DNA from: Streptomyces sp. NBC_01353
Lineage (GTDB): Bacteria; Actinomycetota; Actinomycetes; Streptomycetales; Streptomycetaceae
Assembly (NCBI RefSeq): GCF_036237275.1
Contig: NZ_CP108352.1
Span: forward strand, 3,162,001-3,226,000
Direction: 5' to 3'
Length of the DNA: 64,000 nucleotides
Shown here: positions 31,536 to 42,038 of the stretch, one piece after another
How positions within the stretch are numbered: the stretch's first letter is position 1
Layout of the letters: each line of letters begins with the position of its first letter
Position numbers and translations under genes: made by a program
The notes under the pieces: generated by a model
Database searches by the model: none
What the model was told of the DNA's origin: nothing
Seen by the model: only the letters and a program-made list of their open reading frames with translations

Positions 31536-33728
31536 TCAGCCCTCGCCGTCGAGGTCGATGACCTTCGTCCGCTCGGCCTCGGACTTGCCCATCAGGGCAT
31601 CGCGCATCACGAAGGCGACGTCGTCGGCGGAGACCTGGTGCTTCTTGCCGTCGGCCTTGGTGATCATGATGCCGTCGAAGACGCCGTCGAGGAGCTTGTC
31701 GATCGCCTTCTTGTCGTAGACCTCCACCAGGCGGCCGTTGACGGGCTTCATGGAGAGGATCTGCGGCAGCGACCGCGCCGGGCCGAACTTGATCTCCTTC
31801 TGACCCGCCTTGATCAGGATCACACCGGACATCGCGGGCTCGGCGAACTCCTTCATCGCCCGGTCCAGCTCGGCCTGGGTGATGGTGGGCTGGCGGGTGA
31901 CGACGGGCAGCTCGACGGGCTTCGACCGACCCGTCTGGACCTGGGCGCGGAAGGCGTCCTTCACGAAGATCATCGAACGGGCGACGTCCAGGCCCTTGCC
32001 CGGCTTGCCCGGGACGGCTGTCACCTTGCCCGGGGAGAACCGGATCGTGCCCTCCGTCGCCGAGCCGGACGCGCCGGAGACGTCGGTGAGGGCAACGGCC
32101 AGCTTCTCCTCGTCGACCGGGAGCTTCGGCTCGGCGACTCGCTCGCCGCCGAAGAGTGAGCCGATCACGGAGACGGGGTTGTAGTCGCTGCCCGCGGCGG
32201 CGCGGACGGTCTCCTGGCTGTCGAGGGAGAGACCGGCCTTGTCCGGGGAGAGCGCGACCGTCTTGCCGCCGACGCTGAGCTGGAGGGGCGCGTGGGCGCG
32301 CTGCCCGAGGGCGGCCTCCAGCTTGTTGACCCCCTCCTCCTTCGTACCGCCGCCGATGTCGACGCCGAGGACGGTGGTGCCCTTGGGGACGTCGGAGTGG
32401 TTGAGGAGCAGGCCGGCGCCGTAGGCGACGCCGACGAGGCCGAACACGCCGACTCCGACGAGGACGAGCTTGGAGCGGCCCTTCTTCGCCGGGGCGGAGG
32501 AGGCCGCACGGGGCGTTGCGGTCCTGGGTGCGGCGGGCGCCGGGGCGCCGCCGACGACCTCGGGGGCCGAGAAGCCGTGCTCCGGGGCGCGGGGCGTGCG
32601 GTTGGGGCCCGAGGGCACGACGGGGATGCCGCTGGTGAGCGTGTCCCCGGAGACGTGGCCGCCGGGGCCCGTGCCGGGCGGGGTGATCGGGCCGGGGCTC
32701 TGCGGGGTCAGGACGGCGGTGTCGTCCGACATGCGCGGCGGCCCCCCGAAGGGACCGCCGGCGAGGGATCCGCCACCGACCGGACCGCCCGCGAGAGGTC
32801 CGCCACCCCTCGGGCCGCCGCCTGCCGGACCGCCGCCCACCGTGCTGTTGCCGGTGACGGGGCCGGTCGTCGGGCCGGTGGGTGCCTGCGGGGCGCCCGG
32901 GGAGTACGGGCCGCCGTCGGGCCCGTACGTGGCCTCGTCCTGCGGGGGCGTCGTGAGGAACATCGGCGTGCCGGCCGCCGGGGTCGCCGAGATCGAGGCG
33001 CCGCCTATGGTCGGGATGCCACCGGTCGCGGGTCCCGCGAAGCCGGAGCCGCGGGCCGGGCCGCCCGCGGCCGGAGGCCGCAGACCGGGAGGAGGCGTAC
33101 GTCCGGGCGCGCCGGAACCCCCACGAGGACCGGCACCGGGACCGCCACGAGGGCCGGCGCCAGGACCGGCACCCCTGCCCGAGGGCGCCGAGGGCGCCGA
33201 AGGCCTGGAGGGTGCGGACGGCGCGGACGGCGCGGACGGCGCAGCGGGGGCGGAGGCCGCCGGCGCGGCGGGGGCGGCCCCCTTGCGCGGGGCGAACCAG
33301 TCGCTGGTCGGCTTCTCCTCCGCCTTGGGAGGCTCCACCGGAGCCGGCGGCTCAGGCGCAGGTGCCGGTGCGGGCGCGGGGGCCGGGGCCGGGACTGCCT
33401 CGGCGTCCGGAGCGCTCTCACGCTTCGGCGCGGGCGCGTCCGCGTCCGCGACCGGCTTGCGGACCACCACGGGCGGGATCGGCCGCGAACCCGGAATGTT
33501 GATCCGGATCCGGGTGGTCAGCGTGGTCTCGGTCTTCGGCTCCTCCGGCTGCGGCGGAGCGGGCACGGCGGAGGCGCCGGCCGTGTCGTCGGCCCCGTCC
33601 TGAGTGGGATGGAGCGACGGATACTGGCGGGATCCGTACGGCGGTGTACCCGAGGGGTACGCGGCTCCACCGCGCCCCTGGGCGCCGGAGGACGAACTGT
33701 CAGTCTCTCGACCAGTTTCACGACTCAA
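31536..33728 (-). CDS. Membrane-anchored peptidoglycan-binding-domain protein
   Basis: This 730-residue protein starts at a TTG (33728) with GGGAG 8 nt upstream. Residues 1-405 are cytoplasmic low-complexity sequence, with Pro/Ala runs (PAPAPAPAPAPAPEPP), Ser/Ala/Pro repeats and Gly-rich segments. A membrane helix (~410-435, LVLVGVGVFGLVGVAYGAGLLL) follows, then extracellular domains of the putative peptidoglycan-binding type often fused to VanW (KGTTVLGVDIGGGTKEEGVNKLEAAL; a second copy follows QAELDRAMKEFAEPAMSG). No VanW domain follows. A role in the cell wall is inferred. Confidence 0.8.
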   Translation of the reverse strand: MSRETGRETDSSSSGAQGRGGAAYPSGTPPYGSRQYPSLHPTQDGADDTAGASAVPAPPQPEEPKTETTLTTRIRINIPGSRPIPPVVVRKPVADADAPAPKRESAPDAEAVPAPAPAPAPAPAPEPPAPVEPPKAEEKPTSDWFAPRKGAAPAAPAASAPAAPSAPSAPSAPSRPSAPSAPSGRGAGPGAGPRGGPGAGPRGGSGAPGRTPPPGLRPPAAGGPARGSGFAGPATGGIPTIGGASISATPAAGTPMFLTTPPQDEATYGPDGGPYSPGAPQAPTGPTTGPVTGNSTVGGGPAGGGPRGGGPLAGGPVGGGSLAGGPFGGPPRMSDDTAVLTPQSPGPITPPGTGPGGHVSGDTLTSGIPVVPSGPNRTPRAPEHGFSAPEVVGGAPAPAAPRTATPRAASSAPAKKGRSKLVLVGVGVFGLVGVAYGAGLLLNHSDVPKGTTVLGVDIGGGTKEEGVNKLEAALGQRAHAPLQLSVGGKTVALSPDKAGLSLDSQETVRAAAGSDYNPVSVIGSLFGGERVAEPKLPVDEEKLAVALTDVSGASGSATEGTIRFSPGKVTAVPGKPGKGLDVARSMIFVKDAFRAQVQTGRSKPVELPVVTRQPTITQAELDRAMKEFAEPAMSGVILIKAGQKEIKFGPARSLPQILSMKPVNGRLVEVYDKKAIDKLLDGVFDGIMITKADGKKHQVSADDVAFVMRDALMGKSEAERTKVIDLDGEG

Positions 33729-33901
33729 AGCAGGTTCTCCCGGTTGGCTCCACCGCCCGCTCTTGCTGGTGCTCGTGTACCCGGGCGGCTCGGCGGCGCG
33801 CACCACCATACTGGCCGTCGCCGACAGGCACCCGACGGCCGGGGATCGAGCACGGGGCATTCCGGCCGAAGTCCGGGCGCCCTTCGCTCAAGTCGGCCTG
33901 T

Positions 33902-34246
33902 TCACGGGGCCGGACGCGGCAGCCGCGCCATGGTGGCACACATCACAGCGATGGCCATGCCTCCAAGAAGGTAGATCATCTCGGCGACCCCGCCCGCGAA
34001 GACCCCGTCGCCTTCCGGCCGTCCGAGGCTGAGCAGCACGATCGTCACCAGCCAGCCCACTCCCGGGACGACGATGCCCAGCTGGGCGTCGGTGGCGCGC
34101 AGCCCGCCGTAGAACACGCCTGCGGTGGCGAGCAGCGCGAGAATCAATCCTCCCGGGAACCAGGCGGTTTGGGCGAGCGAGCCGGCAGCGCCGACCAGTG
34201 CGCCGAGGACGAGGAGGAATACGTACCAGACGACCCGGACGTTCAC
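33902..34246 (-). CDS. Small membrane protein coupled to mshB (DUF6113-like)
   Basis: This 114-residue protein is predicted to have four short membrane helices ([74 protein letters not shown]). The GTG start overlaps the mshB stop (GTGA), so it is translated from the same message. I recall this family as DUF6113, of unknown function. Tight coupling to mycothiol synthesis is suggestive but unproven. Confidence 0.8.
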   Translation of the reverse strand: MNVRVVWYVFLLVLGALVGAAGSLAQTAWFPGGLILALLATAGVFYGGLRATDAQLGIVVPGVGWLVTIVLLSLGRPEGDGVFAGGVAEMIYLLGGMAIAVMCATMARLPRPAP

Positions 34247-35136
34247 GATCCCTCCACACCTGCGAATAGGTCGGTCTCGCGCACGCCCGCCGGTGCGCCC
34301 GGTGTGCCGCTGACCAACTGGTAGTACTCCGTGGTGAAGATCGGCTGTCCCAGATCGTTCGAGAGCGCGAAGAACGGCCCGTCGACGGCGATTTGGGTGA
34401 CATGCGCCCGCATCGCGGCGGTCTTGCGGTCCAGGTGACCCGCTCCGCCGTCGATCTCGGCGGTGATCAGGGAGTCGTCGACGACTCCGGGGACGTCGTC
34501 GATCGCGGCGATGCCGGGGAAGTCGGCGCCCTCGGCACGCAGCCGGGCGAAGGCGGTCTCGGCGACCGGGCGCGGGACCCGGTTCCAGTAGATCTTCGCG
34601 ATCGCGTGCGCCGGGCCGAGGTCGGGGCGGTACGAGGCGTCCGCGGCCAGCTCGGCGGCGCGCATGGCGACGCGGTGGGCCTGGATGTGGTCGGGGTGGC
34701 CGTAGCCGCCGTCGGGGTCGTACGTGACCAGGACCTGCGGCCGGTTCTCGCGGATGATCTCGACGAGGTACGGGGCGGCGGTGTCGACGTCCGTGTTCCA
34801 GAAGGCGTTCTCGCGTCGGTTCTGCTCGACGCCCATCATTCCGGAGTCGCGGAAGCGGCCGGGGCCGCCGAGGAAGCGGTGGTCGGTGACGCCCAGCTCC
34901 TTCATCGCGGCGGCGAGTTCGCCGACGCGGTGGGCCCCGAGCCGGTCCTCCCGGTCGGGTGCCAGATGGGCGAGTTCGGGCGGGATGACCTCGCCCTCCT
35001 CGCCGAGCGTGCAGGTCACGAGGGTGACCAGCGCGCCCTCGGCCGCGTACCTGGCCATGGTGGCGCCGTTGTTGATCGACTCGTCGTCGGGGTGCGCGTG
35101 CACCAGGAGCAGACGACGGGCTGGGAGAACCGTCAT
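34243..35136 (-). CDS. mshB: Mycothiol biosynthesis deacetylase MshB
   Basis: This 297-residue LmbE-family zinc deacetylase removes acetate from GlcNAc-Ins in mycothiol synthesis. The zinc site is AHPDDES (His15, Asp18; Asp17 the general base) plus His147/His150 in [12 protein letters not shown]. Length and motifs fit MshB rather than the conjugate amidase Mca. It begins at an ATG placed 6 nt after TAGGGT, so the mRNA is probably leaderless. Confidence 0.93.
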   Translation of the reverse strand: MTVLPARRLLLVHAHPDDESINNGATMARYAAEGALVTLVTCTLGEEGEVIPPELAHLAPDREDRLGAHRVGELAAAMKELGVTDHRFLGGPGRFRDSGMMGVEQNRRENAFWNTDVDTAAPYLVEIIRENRPQVLVTYDPDGGYGHPDHIQAHRVAMRAAELAADASYRPDLGPAHAIAKIYWNRVPRPVAETAFARLRAEGADFPGIAAIDDVPGVVDDSLITAEIDGGAGHLDRKTAAMRAHVTQIAVDGPFFALSNDLGQPIFTTEYYQLVSGTPGAPAGVRETDLFAGVEGS

Positions 35137-35142
35137 GGCCCC

Positions 35143-35148
35143 ACCCTA
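35143..35148 (-). promoter_or_regulatory. -10 box (TAGGGT) for leaderless mshB
   Basis: TAGGGT on the minus strand is separated by GGGGCC from the mshB ATG. Confidence 0.5.
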
Positions 35149-35192
35149 CGAGGCAGGGCCAGGATCGAAACGGCGGGCCGCGAAACGGCAGG

Positions 35193-35387
35193 TCAGAACT
35201 TGAGGCCGCCGATCATGCCCGCCACGTTCGTGGTGAGCGTGCTGATGGACGGGGCGATGGACGAGCTCGCCAGGTAGAACCCCAGGAGCGCGCAGACCGC
35301 CGCATGTCCAGCCTTCAGCCCGGATTTCCGGATCAGCAGGAAGACGACGATCGCCAGCAGCACCACCGCCGAAATCGAGAGTGCCAC
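35193..35387 (-). CDS. Small membrane protein, hypothetical
   Basis: This 64-residue protein has two hydrophobic stretches (ALSISAVVLLAIVVFLLIRKSG; AVCALLGFYLASSSIAPSI) and a short polar end (MIGGLKF). The GTG start has a textbook SD (GGAGGTG, 7 nt away), so it is almost certainly translated. It lies just upstream of mshB, transcribed in the same direction with a 56-nt gap that includes the mshB -10 box. The function is unknown. Confidence 0.8.
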   Translation of the reverse strand: MALSISAVVLLAIVVFLLIRKSGLKAGHAAVCALLGFYLASSSIAPSISTLTTNVAGMIGGLKF

Positions 35388-35540
35388 GGCGGTTCACCTC
35401 CACACTTCTTCGGTCGGATATTCGGACGGTCAGGTCGGCGAGCATGTGCCAGCTGTCCCCTACCCACCCAGCGCTACGGATCATAACTATGTGTGGCACC
35501 GCATTGATGGTGTACGGGGGCACAGGGGGGCGCACAGCGC

Positions 35541-35546
35541 TAGGTT
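35541..35546 (+). promoter_or_regulatory. -10 box (TAGGTT) for leaderless S9 peptidase
   Basis: TAGGTT ends 7 nt before the ATG at 35554, with no SD. Confidence 0.45.
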
Positions 35547-35553
35547 CGATCGC

Positions 35554-37707
35554 ATGACCTCCAGGCAACAGCGGTCGTTCCCGCTCTCGTTCCCTCGTCA
35601 GTACGCCCGGACTCAGCGCTTCACCCTGGGCGTCCCGCGTGCGTTCTCGGTGTCCCCGGACGGTGAGCGGGTGGTGTTCGTGCGCTCCTCGTCGGGTACG
35701 GACCGCTCGCACAGCCTGTGGGTGCTCGACCTCGGCGGTCGGGCGGGCGAGGCGCGGGAGCGGGTCGCGGCGGAGCCGGAGGCGCTGCTCGAGGGCGCGG
35801 CCGAGGAGTTGTCGCCGGAGGAGCGCGACCGGCGGGAGCGGAGCCGCGAGGGCTCGGGCGGGATCGTTTCCTACGCGGTGGACGGGGCCGTGGAGTTGGC
35901 CGCGTTCGCCCTGTCGGGGCGGCTGTTCGCGGCGGAGCTGAGGGCGGGCACGGCGCGGGAACTGCGGGTGCCGGGCCCGGTGATCGATCCGCGGCCGTCG
36001 CCGGACGGGCGGCACATCGCCTATGTGACGCGGGGCGCGCTGCGGGTGGTGGGCGCCGACGGGGAGGGTGACCGGGCGCTGGCGGAGCCGGAGGACGCGC
36101 ACACGACGTACGGTCTGGCGGAGTTCGTGGCGGCCGAGGAGATGGGGCGCTCGCGGGGCTTCTGGTGGTCGCCGGAGGCGGACCGGATGCTCGTGGCGCG
36201 GGCGGACGACCGGCCGGTGCGGCGGTGGTGGATCGCGGATCCGGCGCATCCCGACCGGGAACCGCGGGTGGTGCCGTATCCGGCGGCGGGGACGCCGAAC
36301 GCGGAGGTGCGGCTGTACGTGGTGGATCTGGCCGGGGAGCGTACGGAGGTCGACTGGGACCGGGACCGGTATCCGTATCTGGCCCGGGTGCACTGGTCCT
36401 CGGACGGCCCTCCGCTGATCCTCGTACAGGCCCGTGACCAGCGCACTCAGCTTCATCTGGCGGTGGACGCGGAGACCGGGGCGACGCGAACGGTGCATGT
36501 GGACGAGGACCCGGTGTGGCTGGAACTGCTGCCGGGGGTGCCGGCCTGGGCTCCGGACGGGCGGCTGGTGCGGATCGCCGACGAGGGCGGGGCGCGGGTG
36601 CTCGCGGTCGGGGACCGGGCCCTGACGAGTGCGCAGCTCCATCTGCGGGCCGTCCTCGACATCGGGGAGAACGAGGTCCTGGTGTCGGCGTCGGCGGGCG
36701 AGGCGGCGGCGGCTCCCGAGACCGGCGAGATCCATGTCTACCGGGTCAATGAGCTGGGTGTGGAGCGGGTCTCGGAGGGCGCCGGAATTCACTCGGCGGT
36801 GCGGGGCGGAGCGGTGACGGTGCTGTCCTCGGCCCGGCCGGACGCGCCGGGGAGCGTGGCGCGGGTGCTGCGGGACGGCGAGCAGGTGGCGGTGATCGGC
36901 TCGCACGCCGAGACGCCGGTGCTGTCGGCGCGGGTGCGCCTGGTGGAAGGGGGCGCACGGCGGATTCCGTGCGCCGTCCTGCTCCCCTCGGGGTACCGGG
37001 AAGGTGACGGACTACTCCCCGTGCTCATGGATCCGTACGGGGGTCCGCACGGGCAGCGGGTGCTCGCCGCGCACAATCCGCATCTGACGTCCCAGTGGTT
37101 CGCCGACCAGGGCTTCGCCGTGATCGTGGCGGACGGGCGGGGTGCTCCGGGCCGGTCTCCCGCCTGGGAGAAGGCGATCGCGAACGATCTGACGCCCACG
37201 CTCGACGACCAGGTCGAGGCGTTGCACGCGCTGGCGAAGGACTTCCCGCTGGATCTGGGGCGGGTCGGGATCCGGGGCTGGTCGTACGGCGGTTATCTCG
37301 CGGCGCTCGGGGTGCTGCGGCGGCCGGACGTCTTCCACGCGGGCATCGCGGGGGCGCCGCTGTCGGACATGCGGCTGTACGACACCCACTACACCGAGCG
37401 GTATCTGGGCACGCCGCAGGACAGCCCGGAGGTCTACGCGGCGAACTCGCTGGTCACGGACGACGGTCTGTCGGCGCCGGAGAACCCGGCGCGGCCGTTG
37501 ATGATCATCCATGGACTGGCCGACGACAATGTGGTGATGGCCCATACGCTGCGACTGTCCTCGGCACTCCTCGCGGCGGGGCGGCCCCATGAGGTCCTGC
37601 CGCTGACGGGCGTCACGCACATGACCCCGCAGGAGCAGGTCGCGGAGAACCTGCTCCTGCTCCAGGTGGACTTCCTGAAGCGGTCGCTGGGTCTCACCGA
37701 GGAGTAG
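35554..37707 (+). CDS. S9 family dipeptidyl peptidase IV-like protease
   Basis: This is a 717-residue prolyl-oligopeptidase-family serine peptidase. The N-terminal ~440 residues form a beta-propeller (repeated motifs such as FSVSPDGERVVFVRSS and PRPSPDGRHIAYVTRG). The C-terminal catalytic domain has Ser577 (GWSYGGY), Asp657 (HGLADDNV) and His689 (GVTHM). It has no signal peptide, so it is cytoplasmic and probably trims short peptides after Pro. That is apt next to two oligopeptide importers. The ATG at 35554 follows a TAGGTT box. Its stop abuts the stop of the convergent gene. Confidence 0.9.
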   Translation: MTSRQQRSFPLSFPRQYARTQRFTLGVPRAFSVSPDGERVVFVRSSSGTDRSHSLWVLDLGGRAGEARERVAAEPEALLEGAAEELSPEERDRRERSREGSGGIVSYAVDGAVELAAFALSGRLFAAELRAGTARELRVPGPVIDPRPSPDGRHIAYVTRGALRVVGADGEGDRALAEPEDAHTTYGLAEFVAAEEMGRSRGFWWSPEADRMLVARADDRPVRRWWIADPAHPDREPRVVPYPAAGTPNAEVRLYVVDLAGERTEVDWDRDRYPYLARVHWSSDGPPLILVQARDQRTQLHLAVDAETGATRTVHVDEDPVWLELLPGVPAWAPDGRLVRIADEGGARVLAVGDRALTSAQLHLRAVLDIGENEVLVSASAGEAAAAPETGEIHVYRVNELGVERVSEGAGIHSAVRGGAVTVLSSARPDAPGSVARVLRDGEQVAVIGSHAETPVLSARVRLVEGGARRIPCAVLLPSGYREGDGLLPVLMDPYGGPHGQRVLAAHNPHLTSQWFADQGFAVIVADGRGAPGRSPAWEKAIANDLTPTLDDQVEALHALAKDFPLDLGRVGIRGWSYGGYLAALGVLRRPDVFHAGIAGAPLSDMRLYDTHYTERYLGTPQDSPEVYAANSLVTDDGLSAPENPARPLMIIHGLADDNVVMAHTLRLSSALLAAGRPHEVLPLTGVTHMTPQEQVAENLLLLQVDFLKRSLGLTEE

Positions 37708-38640
37708 TCACCAGCCGGGCGGGGGCGGGGACGGTGGTGCCGGAGGCAGGGCGGCCACCGGCCGGTGGCGGCCGGGGCGGGCGGCCGTGCCGCGGCCGGC
37801 GAGCAGGATCAGTACGGCGATCCCGGCGAGCAGGCCGTACGCCGAGGTGGCGAAGGTGAGCCGGGCGTCGTCGTCCAGCGCGCCGAGATGCTCGGCCCAG
37901 CCGAGCCGTGACGCGATCGCCACCCCTGCGACGCCCCAACCGGTCAAGAGCAGTCCGGCGAGCAGCCCGAGGGGCCGTGCATGCGGGGCGCGGGCGAAGG
38001 CGCTCGCGGCGGTGACCAGGAACAGCACGGCGAGCATCACGTTCAGCCAGCCCGGTGGGACGGCGAGCGCGGGCAGCAGGAGCGAGCGGCCGCCGGTGAA
38101 GCGGTCGACCGTGAACTCGACGGGCAGCGCGGTCGCCCCGTGCACCTCCCAGGCGGCCCATACGAGCCCGGCCCCCGCACACAGGACCCCGACCGTCACC
38201 GCTGTCCCCGTCCGGGGGCGGGTCGGCAGCTCGTCGCGGCACTCGGCGGGGCGGCGGCCGACGGCCGCGGTGACGACGAGCCCGGTGGCGAGGGCGAGGG
38301 TGATCAGGGTCGTGACGAGCGCGTCGACACCGGTGGCCCAGAGCCCGGGCAGCCGTAACGCCAGGGTGACCGCCCCGGTGGCGGCGAGCGCGGGCGCGGC
38401 GGAGGAGGAGCGCAACGCTGCGAAGGCGGTGGCGGCGCAGGCGATGAGCAGGAGGGGGTCGACCAGCGAGGTGGCGGCCCGGCGCCGCAGCAGGAAGGCG
38501 TGCTCCCCCGCCCAGTACCAGGCGAGTTCGGCCGGCGAACCGAAGGCCGCGAGGTCGCGCAGGAGCCAGACGGCGATGACGAGTGCGAGCGCGCCACAGA
38601 GTGCGGCGCCGGTGAGACGTGCCGGTCGAGTCACTGTCAC
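37708..38640 (-). CDS. Multi-pass membrane protein, hypothetical
   Basis: This ~310-residue protein has about seven membrane helices (GAALCGALALVIAVWLL; DPLLLIACAATAFAAL; ALVTTLITLALATGLVVTAAV; AVTVGVLCAGAGLVWAAW; VMLAVLFLVTAASAF; LGLLAGLLLTGWGVAGVAI; GLLAGIAVLILLAG). It ends in a Pro-rich tail (PPAPPSPPPPGW). I do not recognise a family. The start is uncertain: GTG 38640 or 38634 fits the first helix, and the frame is open further upstream. Its stop is immediately adjacent to the S9 peptidase stop. Confidence 0.7.
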   Translation of the reverse strand: MTVTRPARLTGAALCGALALVIAVWLLRDLAAFGSPAELAWYWAGEHAFLLRRRAATSLVDPLLLIACAATAFAALRSSSAAPALAATGAVTLALRLPGLWATGVDALVTTLITLALATGLVVTAAVGRRPAECRDELPTRPRTGTAVTVGVLCAGAGLVWAAWEVHGATALPVEFTVDRFTGGRSLLLPALAVPPGWLNVMLAVLFLVTAASAFARAPHARPLGLLAGLLLTGWGVAGVAIASRLGWAEHLGALDDDARLTFATSAYGLLAGIAVLILLAGRGTAARPGRHRPVAALPPAPPSPPPPGW

Positions 38641-39010
38641 GGAGCCGATACTCACCGCTACCACGCACCGAAACAAGCGGTTCCGCATATTCGACCGGCA
38701 AGGTGTCAGGTCAGGCGAGTGAGCCGAAGGGGCGCCGCCGGGGGAACAGTCCCGAGCGCGCGCAGCCCCCGAGGAACGAGGGGGCGAGCACGCACGGGGC
38801 TGTGAGTCCGGCACGGGGCGCCCGGAGGCGAACCGAGCCTCTCAATAAAGGCGGCGGCCGGCCGGGGCGACATGGCGCGTCCCGGCCGGCCTACGGCACC
38901 CGCACGGCCGTACGCTGTCGAGCATGCCGCGTTCGTATATCGGAGCCGGGTCGGGCAAGTTGCCTGGTCGTTAACGAATGTGAGGGTTGTTCCGACGGGA
39001 ACGGGCCTCG
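38641..39010. other. Intergenic region holding the downstream opp terminator
   Basis: This 370-bp stretch without a gene contains the hairpin at 38856-38891 and a small GTTCC/GGGAAC inverted repeat just after the oppF stop. Otherwise I see nothing I can name. Confidence 0.6.
38856..38891 (-). terminator. Terminator of first opp operon
   Basis: An 11-bp perfect stem (GGCCGGCCGGG / CCCGGCCGGCC) with a 14-nt loop lies ~120 nt downstream of the oppF stop at 39011. Confidence 0.7.
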
Positions 39011-40043
39011 CTACTGCGACTCGTCCTCCGTCGGCACCACGTGCTTCTCCTCCGCGAAGTGGCAGGCCGAGTCGTGCTTCGCCGGGGTGTCCGTCAGGCG
39101 GAAGACCGCCGGGACCGCCAGCTCCGGGACCTCCAGTTCGCAGCGCTTCTGGGCCTTCCAGCAGCGGGTGCGGAAGCGGCAGCCGGAGGGGATGTTGGCC
39201 GGCGAGGGCACGTCTCCGGTCAGGATGATGCGTTCGCGGTGCTCCCGCGCGTCCGGGTCGGGCACCGGGACCGCGGAGAGCAGCGCCTGGGTGTACGGGT
39301 GCGTGGGGTGGTCGTAGATCTCCGTGTCCGTGCCGATCTCGACGATCCGCCCGAGGTACATGACGCCGACCCGGTCGGAGATGTGCCGGACGATCGACAG
39401 GTCGTGGGCGATGAAGACGTAACTCAGCGAGAACTCGTCCTGGAGCTTCGCCAGGAGGTTCACCACCTGCGCCTGGACGGAGACGTCGAGCGCCGAGACG
39501 GGCTCGTCCGCGACGATGATCTCCGGCTGGAGCGCGAGGCCGCGGGCGATGCCGATGCGCTGGCGCTGGCCGCCGGAGAACTGGTGCGGATAGCGGTTGA
39601 TGTACTCCGGGTTGAGCCCGACCACGTCCAGGAGGTCCTGGACCTTACGACGCCGGTCCCCCTTCGGGGCGACCTCGGGATGGATCTCGTACGGCTCTCC
39701 GATGATGTCGCCGACGGTCATCCGCGGGTTGAGCGAGGTGTACGGGTCCTGGAACACCATCTGGATGTTGCGCCGGACCGCCCGCAGGGCCCGGGGCGAC
39801 AACTTGGTGATGTCGTCGCCCTTGTAGCGGATCGAACCGGAGGTCGGGCGCTCCAGGTTGACCAGCATCTTGGCCACGGTCGACTTGCCGCAGCCGGACT
39901 CGCCGACGATGCCGAGGGTCTCCCCCGCCATCAGGTCGAAGTCGACGCCGTCGACGGCCTTGACCGCGCCGACGTGCTTCTTGATGAGGATGCCCTGGGT
40001 CAGCGGGTAGTGCTTGTACAGGTCGCGGACCTGGAGAATCGGC

Positions 40044-40051
<8 letters not shown>
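39011..40051 (-). CDS. oppF: Oligopeptide ABC transporter ATPase OppF (operon A)
   Basis: This is a 346-residue ABC ATPase of the Opp/Dpp importer family. Walker A is GESGCGKST, the Q-loop [13 protein letters not shown], the signature [19 protein letters not shown], Walker [13 protein letters not shown], and the H-loop FIAHDLS. The C-terminal oligopeptide domain has [14 protein letters not shown] and a later SACHF, a four-Cys pattern (Cx5Cx6C...C) associated with a [4Fe-4S] cluster in actinobacterial OppD. The GTG start overlaps the oppD stop by 8 nt. It closes operon A. Confidence 0.93.
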
Positions 40052-41018
<967 letters not shown>

Positions 41019-41024
41019 GGGCGC

Positions 41025-42038
41025 CTACCTCAGCTTCGGGTCGAGGGCGTCGCGCACCGCGTCGCCGAGCATGATGAACGCGAGGACGGTGATGGCGAGC
41101 GCGCCCGCCGGCCAGAGCAGCATGTGCGGAGCGACCCGGATGTACTGCGAGGCCGCGGAGATCTCGATGCCCCAGGAGACGGTCGGCGGCTTCAGCCCGA
41201 CTCCCAGGTAGGAGAGGGTCGCTTCGAGCGAGATGTACGTACCGAGGGCGATGGTGGCCACGACGATGACCGGCGCGACGGCGTTGGGGGTGATGTGGCG
41301 CAGCAGCAGGCGGGAGTTGGAGGCGCCGAGCGCGCGGGCCGCCTGCACGTAGTCGTTCTGTTTGGCCGTGATGACCGAGCCGCGGGCGATGCGGGAGATC
41401 TGCGGCCAGCCGAGGAGCACCATGAAGCCGATGACGGGCCAGATGGTGTTGCTGGTGACCACCGACAGCAGGACGAGTCCGCCGAGGACGACCGGGATGG
41501 CGAAGAAGACGTCGGTGATCCGGGAGAGGACGGCGTCCGAGCCGCCGCCGAAGAAGCCGGCGATGCCGCCGAGGGCGGAGCCGAGGATCGCGACGCCGAG
41601 GGTGGCGAGGACGCCGACGCTCACGGAGGTCCGGGCGCCGTAGACCGTACGGGTGTAGACGTCGCAGCCCTGGCCGTTGAAGCCGAAGGGGTGGCCGGGC
41701 TGGGAGCCCTCCTGGGCCTTGGAGAGGTCGCACTGGAGGGGGTCTCCGCCGGCGATCAGGGAGGGCCAGATGGAGATGATCACCAGAAAGACGATGATCA
41801 GGCCCGAGATGATGAAGACCGGATTGCGGCGCAGGTCGTGCCAGGCGTCGGACCACAGCGAGCGGGGCTTGCCGGCCGGCCCGGTGCCGAGGGGCCCGCC
41901 CGGGGCCCGTCCGCCGGAGGCGGCTGATGGACTCTGTTCGAGGGACGCGCCCTCCTCCATGGCGAGGTCCGTGGCGCCACCCGCCCCCGTGTGGTCGATG
42001 GCGCGGCCGTCGTCGAACGGCTCAAGCGGCTCAGGCAT
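41025..42038 (-). CDS. oppC: Oligopeptide ABC transporter permease OppC (operon A)
   Basis: This is a 337-residue permease with six membrane helices. It has an extra-long polar N-terminus (~85 residues, Gly/Ala/Pro-rich) before LRRNPVFIISGLIIVFLVII. The ATPase-coupling EAA loop is DYVQAARALGASNSRLLLRHITPN, and the protein ends in MLGDAVRDALDPKLR. The ATG at 42038 overlaps the oppB stop by 8 nt. The upstream open frame is the shadow of oppB. Confidence 0.92.
   Translation of the reverse strand: MPEPLEPFDDGRAIDHTGAGGATDLAMEEGASLEQSPSAASGGRAPGGPLGTGPAGKPRSLWSDAWHDLRRNPVFIISGLIIVFLVIISIWPSLIAGGDPLQCDLSKAQEGSQPGHPFGFNGQGCDVYTRTVYGARTSVSVGVLATLGVAILGSALGGIAGFFGGGSDAVLSRITDVFFAIPVVLGGLVLLSVVTSNTIWPVIGFMVLLGWPQISRIARGSVITAKQNDYVQAARALGASNSRLLLRHITPNAVAPVIVVATIALGTYISLEATLSYLGVGLKPPTVSWGIEISAASQYIRVAPHMLLWPAGALAITVLAFIMLGDAVRDALDPKLR

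Noticed and set aside
34243..35136. Mycothiol S-conjugate amidase (Mca) instead of MshB
   Set aside because: The two share the LmbE fold, but the length (~297), sequence and genomic position fit MshB better.
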